From assembly GCA_029557895.1 (NCBI GenBank), contig JAKQHT010000025.1:62001-126000 (forward strand): a DNA stretch of 64,000 bases, in the 5' to 3' direction. Within the stretch, counting starts at the first letter, position 1. Every line of letters starts with the position of its first letter. The position numbers were made by a program, and so were the translations under genes. The notes under the pieces were generated by a model that had not been told where the DNA came from, made no database searches, and saw nothing but the letters and a program-made list of their open reading frames with translations. This document shows positions 50,801 through 61,089 of the stretch, one piece after another. This stretch comes from Bacteroidota bacterium. GTDB taxonomy: Bacteria; Bacteroidota; Bacteroidia; Flavobacteriales; Flavobacteriaceae.

Positions 50801-51268
50801 TTGGACTCGCTTATAGGAACATACGAATGTAAGGTAGATGCCAAAGGAAGGCTCATGTTGCCGGCTGCCATAAAAAAGCAGCTGACACCTGTGCTGCAAA
50901 ATGGTTTCGTGCTCAAGCGCGCTGTGTTCCAACCTTGTTTGGAACTTTATCCGATGGTCGAATGGAATGTGCTGATGGAAAAAGTTAACAAGCTCAACAG
51001 GTTCAAGAAAAAGAACAATGATTTTATACGCCGGTTCACGGCAGGGGTAAAAGTGGTTGAGGTCGATACTGCCGGGCGCTTGTTAGTGCCAAAGGATTTG
51101 ATGTCGTTTGCGGGTATAGGCAAAGACATCGTTGTTTCTTCTGCCATCAATATCGTAGAAATCTGGGACAAAGTTAAATATGAGCAGGCCATTGATGATG
51201 CTACAGGCGATTTTGCTGATTTGGCCGAAGAAGTGATGGGACAAGATGATGACAATGACATATCATAA
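50801..51268 (+). CDS. mraZ: MraZ, transcriptional regulator of the dcw cluster
   Basis: MraZ is a DNA-binding ring-shaped regulator that represses the division and cell-wall cluster. The start is TTG (DSLIGTYECKVDAKGRLMLP); no ATG lies in frame between here and the upstream stop. The 155 residues contain two SpoVT/AbrB-like halves, each with the D-x-K/A-G-R-L sequence: VDAKGRLMLPAAIKKQL and VDTAGRLLVPKDLM. Three direct-repeat boxes upstream are probably its own sites. Its end overlaps rsmH by 23 bp. Confidence 0.95.
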   Translation: MDSLIGTYECKVDAKGRLMLPAAIKKQLTPVLQNGFVLKRAVFQPCLELYPMVEWNVLMEKVNKLNRFKKKNNDFIRRFTAGVKVVEVDTAGRLLVPKDLMSFAGIGKDIVVSSAINIVEIWDKVKYEQAIDDATGDFADLAEEVMGQDDDNDIS

Positions 51269-52151
51269 CCCTGTGTTGCTTAAAGAGTCGGTAGATGGAT
51301 TGAATGTGAAACCGGACGGTATCTATGTGGATGTCACTTTTGGCGGTGGCGGCCATAGTCGGGAAATCTTGGATCGCTTGGGGCCTAACGGAAAATTATT
51401 CGCTTTTGACCAGGACAAAGACGCATTGATGAATGCCATCGATGACAATCGTTTTACGTTGATCAATGAAAATTTCAGGCACATCAAACGCTTTTTACGC
51501 TTTCATGGTGTCAAGGAGGTTGATGGCATTCTTGCCGATTTTGGCGTGTCGTCGCACCAATTTGATGTGGCCGAACGTGGTTTTTCCACCCGTTTTGAAG
51601 CTGATTTGGATATGCGTATGGATCAAAACAGTGCTATTTCTGCCTTTCACGTCATTAATGATTCTGACGAAGAAAAGTTAAAGAACGTGTTTTTGCATTA
51701 TGGCGAATTGCGCCAGGCACCTGCCATGGCAAGGGTCATTGTTCAAGAAAGGACACACGGCAAAATAAAATCGAGCGAGCAGCTCAAAGAGGTGTTGAAA
51801 AAATTTGTGAAACACAAAAACGAAAACAAAGTCTTGGCGCAGATATATCAAGCCATCCGCATAGAAGTCAATCAGGAAATTGAAGCCCTGAAAGAACTTT
51901 TAATACAAACGCCCGAGATCCTTAAAAAGGGTGGGAGGATGAGTTTCATTTCTTACCATTCATTGGAAGACCGGTTGGTAAAACGATTTATCAGGAACGG
52001 GATGTTCGATGGCGAGCCGGAGCGCGATGTGTTTGGCAATTTTGAAGTGCCGCTACAAAAAGTGGGTAGTTTGATAGTTCCTACACAGAACGAAATAAAA
52101 CAGAACAATAGGGCAAGGAGCGCAAAATTGCGGGTTGCCGAGAAAATATAA
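51246..52151 (+). CDS. rsmH: 16S rRNA m4C1402 methyltransferase RsmH (MraW)
   Basis: RsmH methylates N4 of C1402 in the 16S rRNA decoding centre using S-adenosylmethionine. The 301 residues start with YHNPVLLKESVDGL and contain the SAM-binding VDVTFGGGGHSREIL, a DGILADFGVSSHQFD motif and SYHSLEDRLVKRFI near the end. Three nearby ATGs at 51246, 51249 and 51255 could start it. It overlaps mraZ and probably ends inside the region upstream of ftsL. Confidence 0.96.
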   Translation: MMTMTYHNPVLLKESVDGLNVKPDGIYVDVTFGGGGHSREILDRLGPNGKLFAFDQDKDALMNAIDDNRFTLINENFRHIKRFLRFHGVKEVDGILADFGVSSHQFDVAERGFSTRFEADLDMRMDQNSAISAFHVINDSDEEKLKNVFLHYGELRQAPAMARVIVQERTHGKIKSSEQLKEVLKKFVKHKNENKVLAQIYQAIRIEVNQEIEALKELLIQTPEILKKGGRMSFISYHSLEDRLVKRFIRNGMFDGEPERDVFGNFEVPLQKVGSLIVPTQNEIKQNNRARSAKLRVAEKI

Positions 52152-52194
52152 AAAACGATATGGGTCTTCCTTTTTTGAAGATGCCCGGAAAAAA

Positions 52195-52515
52195 ATGAAA
52201 CAAAGCATATACAGCATACTCAAAGGAAAGTTCCTGATAAGCGATGATTCTTTCAGAAATTGGAGAATTATCCTTTTCATTTCCCTCTTGGCTATCATTA
52301 TGATAGCGAGCTCGCACAGTGTGGACAGAAAAGTCTATGAAATTGCAAGGCTCAACAATGAGGTCAAGGAGTGGCGTTCGGCCTTTGTGGACGGTCGTTC
52401 AAAATTGATGCGACTCAAGATGGAATCCGGGATTGTTGAAAAAATGGCGGTAAAGGACATATACATTTCCGAAAACCCACCGCAGAAAATAAAGGTCAAA
52501 TCATCAAGAGATTAA
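52195..52515 (+). CDS. ftsL: FtsL-like cell division protein
   Basis: FtsL is a small bitopic protein of the divisome that bridges FtsQ/B and FtsI/W. I prefer the ATG at 52195 (MKQSIYSILKGKFL, 106 residues) to the ORF-track TTG at 52135, since the earlier residues overlap rsmH and look non-conserved. One membrane helix (about 25-43; IILFISLLAIIMIASS) is followed by a heptad-like coiled coil (VYEIARLNNEVKEWRSAFVD). Identity rests mainly on size, topology and position between rsmH and ftsI. Confidence 0.88.
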   Translation: MKQSIYSILKGKFLISDDSFRNWRIILFISLLAIIMIASSHSVDRKVYEIARLNNEVKEWRSAFVDGRSKLMRLKMESGIVEKMAVKDIYISENPPQKIKVKSSRD

Positions 52516-52525
52516 AAAGACAGCA

Positions 52526-54529
52526 TTGGCAGTAACCGAAAAAAGCATATTGAACCGATTGTACTTTGTGGCAGGATGCATGTTTGTCTTTGCCATTCTT
52601 GTCGTGTACAAACTTGTGGTCATCCAGTTTGTAGATGGTGATAAGTATCGGGACCTGGTCGAAAAGGGAACTGTCAAAAATGTGGTCATCCCGGCAAACC
52701 GTGGCAACGTGTATGCTTCGGATGGTAGCTTATTGGCGACCTCCATACCCAAGTACGATATCCGTTTTGACGCCGTTACCCCTTTGCAAAAGACTTTTGA
52801 ACTTTACCTGAAACCCTTGAGCGATTCCCTTTCAAAATACAGCGGGAAACCATCGTCGTACCATCAAAATGAATTGAGAAAGGCACGTGCCAACAAAAAC
52901 AGGTACTATTTGATTGCCCGCAACATCAACTATACCGATTATGTACGGATCATAAATTTTCCCATGCTCAATCTCGGTGCTTACAAGGGCGGGCTTATCG
53001 TGGAGCAGACCACCAAGAGGGAACATCCGATGGGCGGTATCGCACAGCGTTCCATTGGCTACGAGCGCATCGATGAAGACGGCAATGTGACAAGGGCCGG
53101 CATTGATGGTGCATTTGGTGTTAAATATTTGCGAGGTGTTGATGGCCACCGTTTGAAACAAAAAATCGGACAAGGACAATGGAAACCAATTGCCGATTAT
53201 AATGAAGTTGAGCCCAAAGACGGCTACGATGTTTATACCACATTGGATGTCAACATACAGGATATTGCACACCATGCGCTTTTGGAACAATTGGAAAAAT
53301 ATAAAGCAGATCACGGTTGCGTCGTTGTTATGGAGACCAAAACAGGAGAGATTAAAGCGATTTCTAATTTGGGCAGAAACGCTAATGGTCATTATTACGA
53401 AAGGCTCAACTATGCCGTTGGCGAATCGCACGAACCGGGGTCAACGTTCAAACTAATGGCTTTGACAGCCGCTCTCGAAGACAAAGTGATAGATACGACA
53501 GATGTAGTCGATACCAACGGTGGGGTACTCACTTTTTATGGAAAAAAAGTAAGAGATTCCAGACAGGGCGGCTATGGCAAGATATCGATTTCAAAGGCGT
53601 TCGAAGTGTCTTCAAATACGGGAATCGTCGCTGCAATAGATAAAGCCTACGGTAAACAGCCTAAAAAATTTGTAGAACGCCTTTACGCCATGAACCTCAA
53701 TGATAAGCTCGATTTGCCTATCATCGGTGAGCCAGCGCCAATCATTCCGCATCCAAACAATAAACAGAGATGGAGCGGTATTGCCTTGCAATGGATGGCC
53801 TATGGTTATGGCGTTTCGCTTACGCCCTTGCAAACCTTGACCTTTTACAATGCCATTGCCAATGGCGGCGAAATGGTAAAACCTCAATTTTTGAGGGAAG
53901 TGAGGGAGTTTGATAAAACCATTGTGCCATTCCAAAAAGAAATTATCAATCCGCAAATCTGTTCAAAGGAAACCGCGGACAAAGTGAGGCAATTGCTTAA
54001 AAATGTGGTAGAAAACAAAGGAGGGACAGGGCATAGGCTATACTCTCCAAATTTTTCAATGGCTGGAAAAACGGGTACATGTCAAAAGGACTATGCCAAA
54101 AAAGACAAATTGAGTTATATCTCCTCGTTTGCTGGGTATTTTCCTGCTGACAATCCCAAATACTCCTGCATCGTGGTAATCCACGAGCCCGATAAAAGTG
54201 TCGGTTATTACGGTGCCGATGTGTCCGGGCCTGTGTTCAAGAAAATTGCTCATAAAATTTATACCGATACGCCCATAACCGATGAAGTTGAATCGCTCAA
54301 AGTTATAAACGCTGATGCCGAAAAGAGTTTTGAAACTTATTACGGCCTCGCCCAAACCTATAAAACCATCATGCCGGATGTTACGGGAATGCCCGCCATG
54401 GATGCAGTATCGCTATTGGAAAACATGGGACTGCAGGTTAAACTGGATGGTGTTGGGATTGTAAAAGGACAATCCATTGAAAAAGGAACAAAAATCGGAC
54501 AGAACCAAACGGTTGTCCTTAATATATAA
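52526..54529 (+). CDS. ftsI: FtsI/PBP3 peptidoglycan transpeptidase
   Basis: FtsI cross-links septal peptidoglycan. The start is TTG (AVTEKSILNRLYFVAG). One N-terminal membrane helix precedes the dimerisation domain and the transpeptidase domain with SxxK at Ser306 (PGSTFKLM), the SSNTG motif and KTG at residues 515-517 (MAGKTGTC). Residues about 600-667 form a C-terminal PASTA domain (MPDVTGMPAMDAVSLLENMG), which many proteobacterial FtsI proteins lack but Bacteroidetes ones often have. The murE ATG follows with a 1-bp overlap (TAATG). Confidence 0.96.
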   Translation: MAVTEKSILNRLYFVAGCMFVFAILVVYKLVVIQFVDGDKYRDLVEKGTVKNVVIPANRGNVYASDGSLLATSIPKYDIRFDAVTPLQKTFELYLKPLSDSLSKYSGKPSSYHQNELRKARANKNRYYLIARNINYTDYVRIINFPMLNLGAYKGGLIVEQTTKREHPMGGIAQRSIGYERIDEDGNVTRAGIDGAFGVKYLRGVDGHRLKQKIGQGQWKPIADYNEVEPKDGYDVYTTLDVNIQDIAHHALLEQLEKYKADHGCVVVMETKTGEIKAISNLGRNANGHYYERLNYAVGESHEPGSTFKLMALTAALEDKVIDTTDVVDTNGGVLTFYGKKVRDSRQGGYGKISISKAFEVSSNTGIVAAIDKAYGKQPKKFVERLYAMNLNDKLDLPIIGEPAPIIPHPNNKQRWSGIALQWMAYGYGVSLTPLQTLTFYNAIANGGEMVKPQFLREVREFDKTIVPFQKEIINPQICSKETADKVRQLLKNVVENKGGTGHRLYSPNFSMAGKTGTCQKDYAKKDKLSYISSFAGYFPADNPKYSCIVVIHEPDKSVGYYGADVSGPVFKKIAHKIYTDTPITDEVESLKVINADAEKSFETYYGLAQTYKTIMPDVTGMPAMDAVSLLENMGLQVKLDGVGIVKGQSIEKGTKIGQNQTVVLNI

Positions 54530-55992
54530 TGACAGAACTAAAAGACATATTGTACAGAGTAGCCATCAATGCTGTTGTTGGCAGTACAAATGTGCAGGTC
54601 AATGCCGTTAATTTTGATTCCAGAAAGGTTTCGGTAGGTGATGTCTTTGTGGCCATAAAAGGATCGCTTTCGGATGGGCACCAATTTATAGATATCGCTA
54701 TAGAAAGTGGTGCAGTGGCAATAGTTTGTGAGTCACTTCCGGAAGATTTAAAAAACGGAGTCACTTACGTTGAAGTTGATAACGCTGGCAAAGCATTGGC
54801 GTTCATGGCTTCCAATTATTATGACAATCCCTCTTCAAATTTAAAATTGGTAGGTGTTACCGGTACTAACGGAAAAACCACCGTGGCGACACTGCTTTAT
54901 CAACTTTTCAAAAAAGCCGGGTATAAGGTTGGGTTGCTGTCCACTGTAAAAATTATGGTTGACGACCAAGAGTTTAAGGCCACCCACACTACGCCAGATT
55001 CGTTGACCATCAACAAATACCTTAAATTGATGAATGATCAAGGCGTTGAATTTTGTTTTATGGAAGTCAGTTCGCACGGCATTCATCAGTATAGGACAGA
55101 AGGCCTGAAATTTGAGGTCGGTATTTTCACAAATCTATCGCACGACCATCTGGATTACCATAACTCCTTTGCCGAATATCGGGATGTGAAAAAATCTTTT
55201 TTTGACCGCTTGCCCAAAGATGCGTTCGCTCTTGTAAACATCGATGACAAGAACGGACTGGTCATGTTGCAAAATACCAAAGCGCGAAAATTTACGTATG
55301 CATTGAAGACCTATGCCGATTATAGGGCGCAGATTTTGGAAAATCAACTGGGGGGACTATTGCTGAAAATCAATGATCATGAAGTCTGGACTCGGTTAAT
55401 TGGCAACTTCAACGCCTATAACCTGTTGGCTATTTATGCCGCAGCCGAACTGCTCGGGCTTGAAAGTGCTGAAAACCTTCGGTTGGTAAGCCAGCTCGAA
55501 AGCGTGAGCGGTCGGTTTCAGTATTTCGTCTCTGATGGCAAGATTACCGCCATTGTGGACTATGCACATACCCCCGATGCCTTGCAGAATGTATTGGAAA
55601 CCATCAATAGCATCCGTACTAAAAATGAAGCATTGATAACCGTGGTGGGTTGCGGTGGTGATCGGGACAAGACCAAACGCCCAAAAATGGGACATATCGC
55701 ATCGGCATTGAGCAATAAGGTCATTTTTACAAGCGACAACCCCCGTAGCGAAGTGCCGGAGTCCATTATCGAAGCAATGGAAAAAGGCGTTGAACCGCAA
55801 AATTTTAAAAGAACAGTTTCCATAGTGGATAGGAGACAGGCAATAAAAACGGCTTGTCAGATGGCAGAAGCCAACGATATCATCCTCATCGCGGGGAAGG
55901 GCCATGAAACCTATCAGGAAATCATGGGCGTTCGTACAGATTTTGATGATTATAAAATAGTTCAAGAATTGTTAAAAGCATTGGAAAAATAA
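54529..55992 (+). CDS. murE: UDP-MurNAc-tripeptide synthetase MurE, meso-DAP type
   Basis: MurE adds the third amino acid of the peptidoglycan stem. The ATP loop GVTGTNGKTTVATLL is present. The DNPR motif at residues 403-406 (TSDNPRSEVPE) is the mark of enzymes that add meso-diaminopimelate, not lysine, so the wall is of the DAP type. The 487-residue length is normal. Its ATG overlaps the ftsI stop. Confidence 0.96.
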   Translation: MTELKDILYRVAINAVVGSTNVQVNAVNFDSRKVSVGDVFVAIKGSLSDGHQFIDIAIESGAVAIVCESLPEDLKNGVTYVEVDNAGKALAFMASNYYDNPSSNLKLVGVTGTNGKTTVATLLYQLFKKAGYKVGLLSTVKIMVDDQEFKATHTTPDSLTINKYLKLMNDQGVEFCFMEVSSHGIHQYRTEGLKFEVGIFTNLSHDHLDYHNSFAEYRDVKKSFFDRLPKDAFALVNIDDKNGLVMLQNTKARKFTYALKTYADYRAQILENQLGGLLLKINDHEVWTRLIGNFNAYNLLAIYAAAELLGLESAENLRLVSQLESVSGRFQYFVSDGKITAIVDYAHTPDALQNVLETINSIRTKNEALITVVGCGGDRDKTKRPKMGHIASALSNKVIFTSDNPRSEVPESIIEAMEKGVEPQNFKRTVSIVDRRQAIKTACQMAEANDIILIAGKGHETYQEIMGVRTDFDDYKIVQELLKALEK

Positions 55993-56004
55993 ATCTGACA
56001 AAGG

Positions 56005-57237
56005 ATGTTGTATTATCTTTTTGAATATTTGGAAAAACATTACCAAATACCGGGCGCCGGACTGTTTCAGTACATATCGTTCAGGGCAGCTTCGGCCATT
56101 CTTTTGTCATTGCTCATCTCTACCATCTATGGAAAACGCATCATCCGTTTTTTGACGAGGCAACAAGTGGGCGAGACCATCCGCGATTTGGGATTGGAAG
56201 GCCAGGTAGAAAAGGCAGGAACACCGACAATGGGAGGTGTCATCATTATCCTTGCCACCCTGATACCTGTATTGTTATTTGCAAAACTGGACAATATCTA
56301 CATCATCCTATTGATTGTGACCACTCTGTGGATGGGAACCATCGGTTTTATCGATGATTACATCAAGAAATTCAAGAAAGACAAAGAAGGGCTTAAGGGA
56401 AGATTCAAGGTCATGGGACAGATAGGCCTTGGACTCATTGTCGGCCTAACGCTCTATTTTCATCCCAAGGTTACAGTACGGCAAGAATTGCCCCAAACCC
56501 AACAAGAAGTGGTCGTGACTGACGGGTCATCCCAAAAACAATATAGCTACGAAGTAAAATCGACCAAAACCACCATCCCATTTGTCAAAGAAAACGAATT
56601 TGACTATGCCGAACTGATTACTTGGATAAGCCCTGAACTAAAGAAATATGCATGGGTAGTGTTCATTTTGGTCAGTATTTTCATTATAACCGCCGTGTCC
56701 AATGGAGCCAACCTGACCGATGGCATCGATGGCCTGGCCGCAGGGTCATCGGCAATTATAGCACTGACCTTGGGCATTTTTGCTTGGGTGTCAGGTAATA
56801 TCATTTTTTCGGATTATCTCAATATCATGTACATACCAAGGGTTGAGGAAATTACGATTTACATTACGGCATTTGTAGGGGCGCTCATTGGGTTTCTTTG
56901 GTATAATGCCTATCCGGCACAGGTGTTTATGGGTGATACCGGAAGTTTGACCATTGGAGGAATTATCGCCGTCATCGCCATCGCCGTGAGAAAGGAATGG
57001 CTGATACCTGTGCTGTGCGGAATTTTTTTGGCAGAAAACTTATCCGTGGTCATGCAGGTGAGCTGGTTCAAATATACCAAAAAGAAATATGGAGAGGGCA
57101 GGCGCATTTTCAAGATGTCACCGTTGCACCACCACTATCAAAAATCCGGATATCACGAAAGCAAGATTGTCACGCGCTTTTGGATTATAGGGATTTTATT
57201 GGCCATTGTATCGATTGTGACATTGAAAATTAGATAA
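56005..57237 (+). CDS. mraY: MraY phospho-MurNAc-pentapeptide translocase
   Basis: MraY makes lipid I by joining UDP-MurNAc-pentapeptide to undecaprenyl phosphate. The 410 residues have about ten membrane helices and the motifs [30 protein letters not shown] (catalytic DD), [12 protein letters not shown] and the C-terminal [10 protein letters not shown]. The protein is about 50 residues longer than the E. coli enzyme because of a hydrophilic insert at about 155-205 ([20 protein letters not shown]). Starts at ATG 12 bp after murE. Confidence 0.96.
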   Translation: MLYYLFEYLEKHYQIPGAGLFQYISFRAASAILLSLLISTIYGKRIIRFLTRQQVGETIRDLGLEGQVEKAGTPTMGGVIIILATLIPVLLFAKLDNIYIILLIVTTLWMGTIGFIDDYIKKFKKDKEGLKGRFKVMGQIGLGLIVGLTLYFHPKVTVRQELPQTQQEVVVTDGSSQKQYSYEVKSTKTTIPFVKENEFDYAELITWISPELKKYAWVVFILVSIFIITAVSNGANLTDGIDGLAAGSSAIIALTLGIFAWVSGNIIFSDYLNIMYIPRVEEITIYITAFVGALIGFLWYNAYPAQVFMGDTGSLTIGGIIAVIAIAVRKEWLIPVLCGIFLAENLSVVMQVSWFKYTKKKYGEGRRIFKMSPLHHHYQKSGYHESKIVTRFWIIGILLAIVSIVTLKIR

Positions 57238-57289
57238 AATCCATCTCTTGGGCTATTGCCAAAAGAGAAGAGAAACTGATTGAAAGATT

Positions 57290-58669
57290 ATGGAAGCGGA
57301 AAATGGTAACGATGGCAAAAAACTTTTTATTGAAGAGAATGGGAGGTTAGTGGTATTGGGCGGTGGCGAGAGCGGCATTGGAACAGCGCTTTTGGGAAAG
57401 GCCAAAGGCTTTGAGGTTTTTGTTTCTGACCAAGGCACCATAAAAGAAAATTATAGAAACGTTCTTATACATCATGGGATTGAATTTGAATACGGGCAGC
57501 ACACGGAACCAAAAATCCTGAATGCTGACATCGTGATGAAAAGCCCTGGTATCCCCGATAAAGCGGCAATAGTAAAGAAAATTAGGGAGAAAGGGATTTT
57601 GGTGGTTTCGGAAATTGAATTTGCTTCAAAATTTACCAATGCCACAATCATCGGCATAACCGGGAGCAATGGCAAGACCACTACGGCGAGCCTCACTTAC
57701 CATATACTGAAACATGAATTGGAAGTTGGGCTGTCCGGAAACATCGGCAAGAGCTTCGCACAGCAGGTTTTAGAACACGATTATCCAAATTACGTACTTG
57801 AAATCAGTAGTTTTCAGTTAGATGACATTGTGGATTTCAAGCCTCACATCGCCGTACTATTGAACATCACGCCCGATCATTTGGACAGATATGATTACAA
57901 ATTTGAAAAATATATCGATTCAAAATTCAGGCTGGCGATGAACCAGACCAAGGCCGATTACCTGATTTATGATGCCGATGATGAAGTTATCGGCCAATGG
58001 CTCAAAAGCCATCAAATCCAATCCCGATTACTGCCGTTTTCATTGGTGAAAACTATTGAAAATGGTGCGTATTTAGATAATGAAAACATAAAAATAACAA
58101 TAGATAATAACCAAATAATCATGCCAACAGCAAATTTAGCATTAGAAGGAAAGCACAATATTAAGAACCAAATGGCGGCCGCTACGGTAGCACATTTGTT
58201 GAAAATCAGAAAGCAGACCATTCGCGAAAGCCTCGAAAATTTCCAAGGGGTGGAACATCGCTTGGAAAATGTACTGAAAATCAATAAAGTACAATACATA
58301 AACGATTCAAAGGCAACCAACGTAAATGCCACCTACTATGCTTTGGAAAGCATGGAAACCCCAACAGTCTGGATAGTTGGCGGCCAGGACAAAGGCAATG
58401 ATTATACAGAATTGTTTCCCTTTGTAAACGAAAAAGTAAAGGCTATCATTTGCTTGGGTGTCGATAACCAAAAGTTGTTTGACACTTTTGGCAATATGGT
58501 GGACGTGATTGTGGAAACACAGTTTATGAGTGAGGCGGTTAAAATAGCATACAAGATTGCCGAAGCAGGCGACACCGTACTATTGTCACCGGCATGTGCC
58601 AGTTTTGACCTTTTTGAAAATTATGAAGACCGTGGACGGCAGTTTAAAGACGCTGTCAGGAATTTATAA
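57290..58669 (+). CDS. murD: UDP-MurNAc-L-Ala:D-Glu ligase MurD
   Basis: MurD adds D-glutamate in peptidoglycan precursor synthesis. It has the N-terminal RLVVLGGGESGIGTA loop, the ATP loop GITGSNGKTTTASLT, and VEHRLENVLKINKV with NDSKATN further on. The 459 residues include an N-terminal extension of about 18 residues (MEAENGNDGKKLFIEENG) ahead of the usual start; a later start is not available in frame with ATG, so the extension may be real. It follows mraY by 52 bp. Confidence 0.95.
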   Translation: MEAENGNDGKKLFIEENGRLVVLGGGESGIGTALLGKAKGFEVFVSDQGTIKENYRNVLIHHGIEFEYGQHTEPKILNADIVMKSPGIPDKAAIVKKIREKGILVVSEIEFASKFTNATIIGITGSNGKTTTASLTYHILKHELEVGLSGNIGKSFAQQVLEHDYPNYVLEISSFQLDDIVDFKPHIAVLLNITPDHLDRYDYKFEKYIDSKFRLAMNQTKADYLIYDADDEVIGQWLKSHQIQSRLLPFSLVKTIENGAYLDNENIKITIDNNQIIMPTANLALEGKHNIKNQMAAATVAHLLKIRKQTIRESLENFQGVEHRLENVLKINKVQYINDSKATNVNATYYALESMETPTVWIVGGQDKGNDYTELFPFVNEKVKAIICLGVDNQKLFDTFGNMVDVIVETQFMSEAVKIAYKIAEAGDTVLLSPACASFDLFENYEDRGRQFKDAVRNL

Positions 58670-58708
58670 ATAACGCTAAAATGGGACTAACCTATTGATG
58701 GGCATAGT

Positions 58709-59905
58709 ATGGAAAATGTTTTCAAAAATTTAAAAGGCGATAGATTGATTTGGGCAATAGTGGCACTATTGGCCATTTTCTCGTTTCTCCCTGTGTACAG
58801 CGCTGCTAGTAATTTAGCTTACAACAGTGGATCCGGTAGTACTTTTATGTTTTTTGTGAGGCATTTCATGCACCTGATCTTTGGGTTTTTGATTATTTAT
58901 GGAGTTCACCGCATTCCGTATCGATATTTCAGGGGGCTTTCGATGGTAATGATTCCTGTTGTTTTAGTGCTGTTGCTTTTAACCATGTTACAGGGTACAA
59001 CCATAGAAGGAGCCAACGCCAGCCGATGGATTCAAATTCCTTTTGTTGGTATGTCGTTTCAGACATCCACACTGGCTTCAGTGGTCATAATGGTATATGT
59101 TGCTAGGTACCTTTCAAAAATTAAGGACAAGGACATCACGTTCAAAGAAACCATCTTGCCACTGTGGATACCGGTATTTATGGTGCTGATTATGATATTG
59201 CCCGCAAATTTCTCAACCACAGCTATCATATTTGCCATGGTAATGATTTTGGCATTCATTGGTGGCTATCCTGTTAAATACTTGGCCATCATCATTGGCA
59301 CAGGCTTGTTGGCGCTAACCATGTTCGTTTTGGTGGCAAAAGCCTTTCCGGATTTGATGCCAAACCGTATCCAGACCTGGGAAAACAGGCTGTTGAATTA
59401 TGCTAATGGTGAAGATACCGAAGCCGATTATCAGATAAAAAAAGCCAAGATAGCCATAGCATCGGGCGATATTTTTGGTCTTGGTCCGGGAAAAAGCATC
59501 CAGAAAAACTTTTTGCCACAATCATCGTCCGACTTCATTTTTGCCATTATTGTTGAAGAATATGGACTGCTGGGCGGATTGTTTTTGCTGGTTATGTACT
59601 GTTGGCTGCTGTTCCGCATCATAATCATTTCGCAGAAATCGGATACCGTTTTTGGAAAATTGTTAGTGTTGGGTGTCGGTATGCCCATCGTGTTTCAGGC
59701 GTTCATCAATATGGCCGTGGCAGTGGAACTTTTTCCGGTAACAGGGCAAACGCTCCCGTTGATAAGCAGTGGCGGGACTTCCATATGGATGACCTGTTTG
59801 GCATTGGGTATCATTTTGAGCGTAAGTTCGCAACGTGAAGGAATAAAGGTTCTGGGCAATTCTGATGAGGAAAATCCGCTCGAGATTTTAAGTGAGACGA
59901 TTTGA
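58709..59905 (+). CDS. ftsW: FtsW septal peptidoglycan polymerase
   Basis: FtsW is a SEDS-family glycosyltransferase that polymerises septal glycan strands with FtsI. The 398 residues form about ten membrane helices. Typical segments are GANASRWIQIPFVGMSFQTS, the large loop ending GLGPGKSIQKNFLPQSSSDF, EEYGLLGG and the C-terminal PLISSGGTSIW. Its paralogue RodA is excluded by the dcw position and by the lack of the rod gene neighbours. Confidence 0.95.
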   Translation: MENVFKNLKGDRLIWAIVALLAIFSFLPVYSAASNLAYNSGSGSTFMFFVRHFMHLIFGFLIIYGVHRIPYRYFRGLSMVMIPVVLVLLLLTMLQGTTIEGANASRWIQIPFVGMSFQTSTLASVVIMVYVARYLSKIKDKDITFKETILPLWIPVFMVLIMILPANFSTTAIIFAMVMILAFIGGYPVKYLAIIIGTGLLALTMFVLVAKAFPDLMPNRIQTWENRLLNYANGEDTEADYQIKKAKIAIASGDIFGLGPGKSIQKNFLPQSSSDFIFAIIVEEYGLLGGLFLLVMYCWLLFRIIIISQKSDTVFGKLLVLGVGMPIVFQAFINMAVAVELFPVTGQTLPLISSGGTSIWMTCLALGIILSVSSQREGIKVLGNSDEENPLEILSETI

Positions 59906-59982
59906 ATTATTGGGCGTAGCGTGCCAAACCCGTATTGTATCAAAAATAAATCTGTTTTTTGGAATTTGAAATTTAAAAATTG

Positions 59983-61089
59983 GTGTCAAGCAAAAAAACA
60001 TATAAAATAATTCTTTCCGGTGGTGGTACCGGAGGCCACATCTATCCGGCCATAGCCATCGCCAACGAATTGAAGCGCCGTTTTCCGGATGCAGAGTTTT
60101 TGTTTGTGGGTGCTTTGGGACGTATGGAAATGGAAAAAGTCCCACAGGCAGGCTACAAAATACAAGGACTATGGATCTCGGGTATACAAAGAAAGTTCAC
60201 TTTAAGAAACCTGTCCTTTCCGTTTAAATTGATGAGCAGCCTGTTTAAGTCAAGGCGTATCGTGAGAAAGTTCAAGCCAGATGTTGCCATTGGCACCGGC
60301 GGTTTTGCCAGCGGTCCTTTGCTTAACGTGGCAGCTTCAAAAGGTATTCCAAGCCTTATCCAAGAACAGAATTCCTATCCAGGGGTTACCAACAGGATTC
60401 TTGGAAAAAAAGTAAATAAAATATGTGTAGCCTATGATGGATTGGAGCGGTTCTTTCCAAAGGAAAAATTGATTAAAACCGGCAACCCCATACGTAGGGA
60501 TTTGTTGGAAATAGGCAATAAAACCGCCGAAGGCAAAGCTGCGTTCAACCAAAAGACGGGAAAATACACCTTGCTGGTTTTGGGTGGTAGCCTGGGTTCT
60601 AAACGTATCAATGAGCTGGTGGAAAAGGAACTCGATTTTTTTGACACCCAAAATGTGCAGCTTATTTGGCAATGCGGAAAACTGTATTACAATCAGTACA
60701 AGATATACAACCATCAGGAAAATGTACAGGTACATGCTTTCATTAATGAAATGGATTTGGCATATGCCGCTGCAGATTTTATCATTTCAAGGGCCGGCGC
60801 CAGTTCAGTGTCAGAGCTTTGTGTTGTCGGAAAGCCCGTGGTGTTCATCCCGTCACCCAATGTAGCGGAAGACCACCAAACCAAAAATGCCCTGGCCATC
60901 GCAGACAGAGATGCGGCATTGCTTATCAAGGAATCCGATTTGGAAGTCGATTTTGAGAATCGCTTTTCGCAATTGGTTGCAGCGCCCGAAAAGCAGGCGC
61001 AATTGGGAAAAAACATTAAGCAACTGCAGCTTGTCAATGCAACAAGAGATATTGCCGATGAAGTTGAAAAATTATTAAAACTGTCATGA
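59983..61089 (+). CDS. murG: MurG lipid II synthase
   Basis: MurG transfers GlcNAc from UDP-GlcNAc to lipid I on the inner face of the membrane. The N-terminal glycine-rich loop [19 protein letters not shown] and a second G-loop [15 protein letters not shown] are both clear, with [13 protein letters not shown] in the C-terminal Rossmann half and [20 protein letters not shown] near the UDP site. The start is GTG 59983 or the TTG one codon earlier; GTG is preferred. The stop overlaps the murC start as ATGA. Confidence 0.95.
   Translation: MSSKKTYKIILSGGGTGGHIYPAIAIANELKRRFPDAEFLFVGALGRMEMEKVPQAGYKIQGLWISGIQRKFTLRNLSFPFKLMSSLFKSRRIVRKFKPDVAIGTGGFASGPLLNVAASKGIPSLIQEQNSYPGVTNRILGKKVNKICVAYDGLERFFPKEKLIKTGNPIRRDLLEIGNKTAEGKAAFNQKTGKYTLLVLGGSLGSKRINELVEKELDFFDTQNVQLIWQCGKLYYNQYKIYNHQENVQVHAFINEMDLAYAAADFIISRAGASSVSELCVVGKPVVFIPSPNVAEDHQTKNALAIADRDAALLIKESDLEVDFENRFSQLVAAPEKQAQLGKNIKQLQLVNATRDIADEVEKLLKLS

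Noticed and set aside
55396-55965. 189-residue minus-strand ORF inside murE
   Set aside because: murE is unmistakable on the other strand, and the shadow has His/Cys/Phe-rich random composition.
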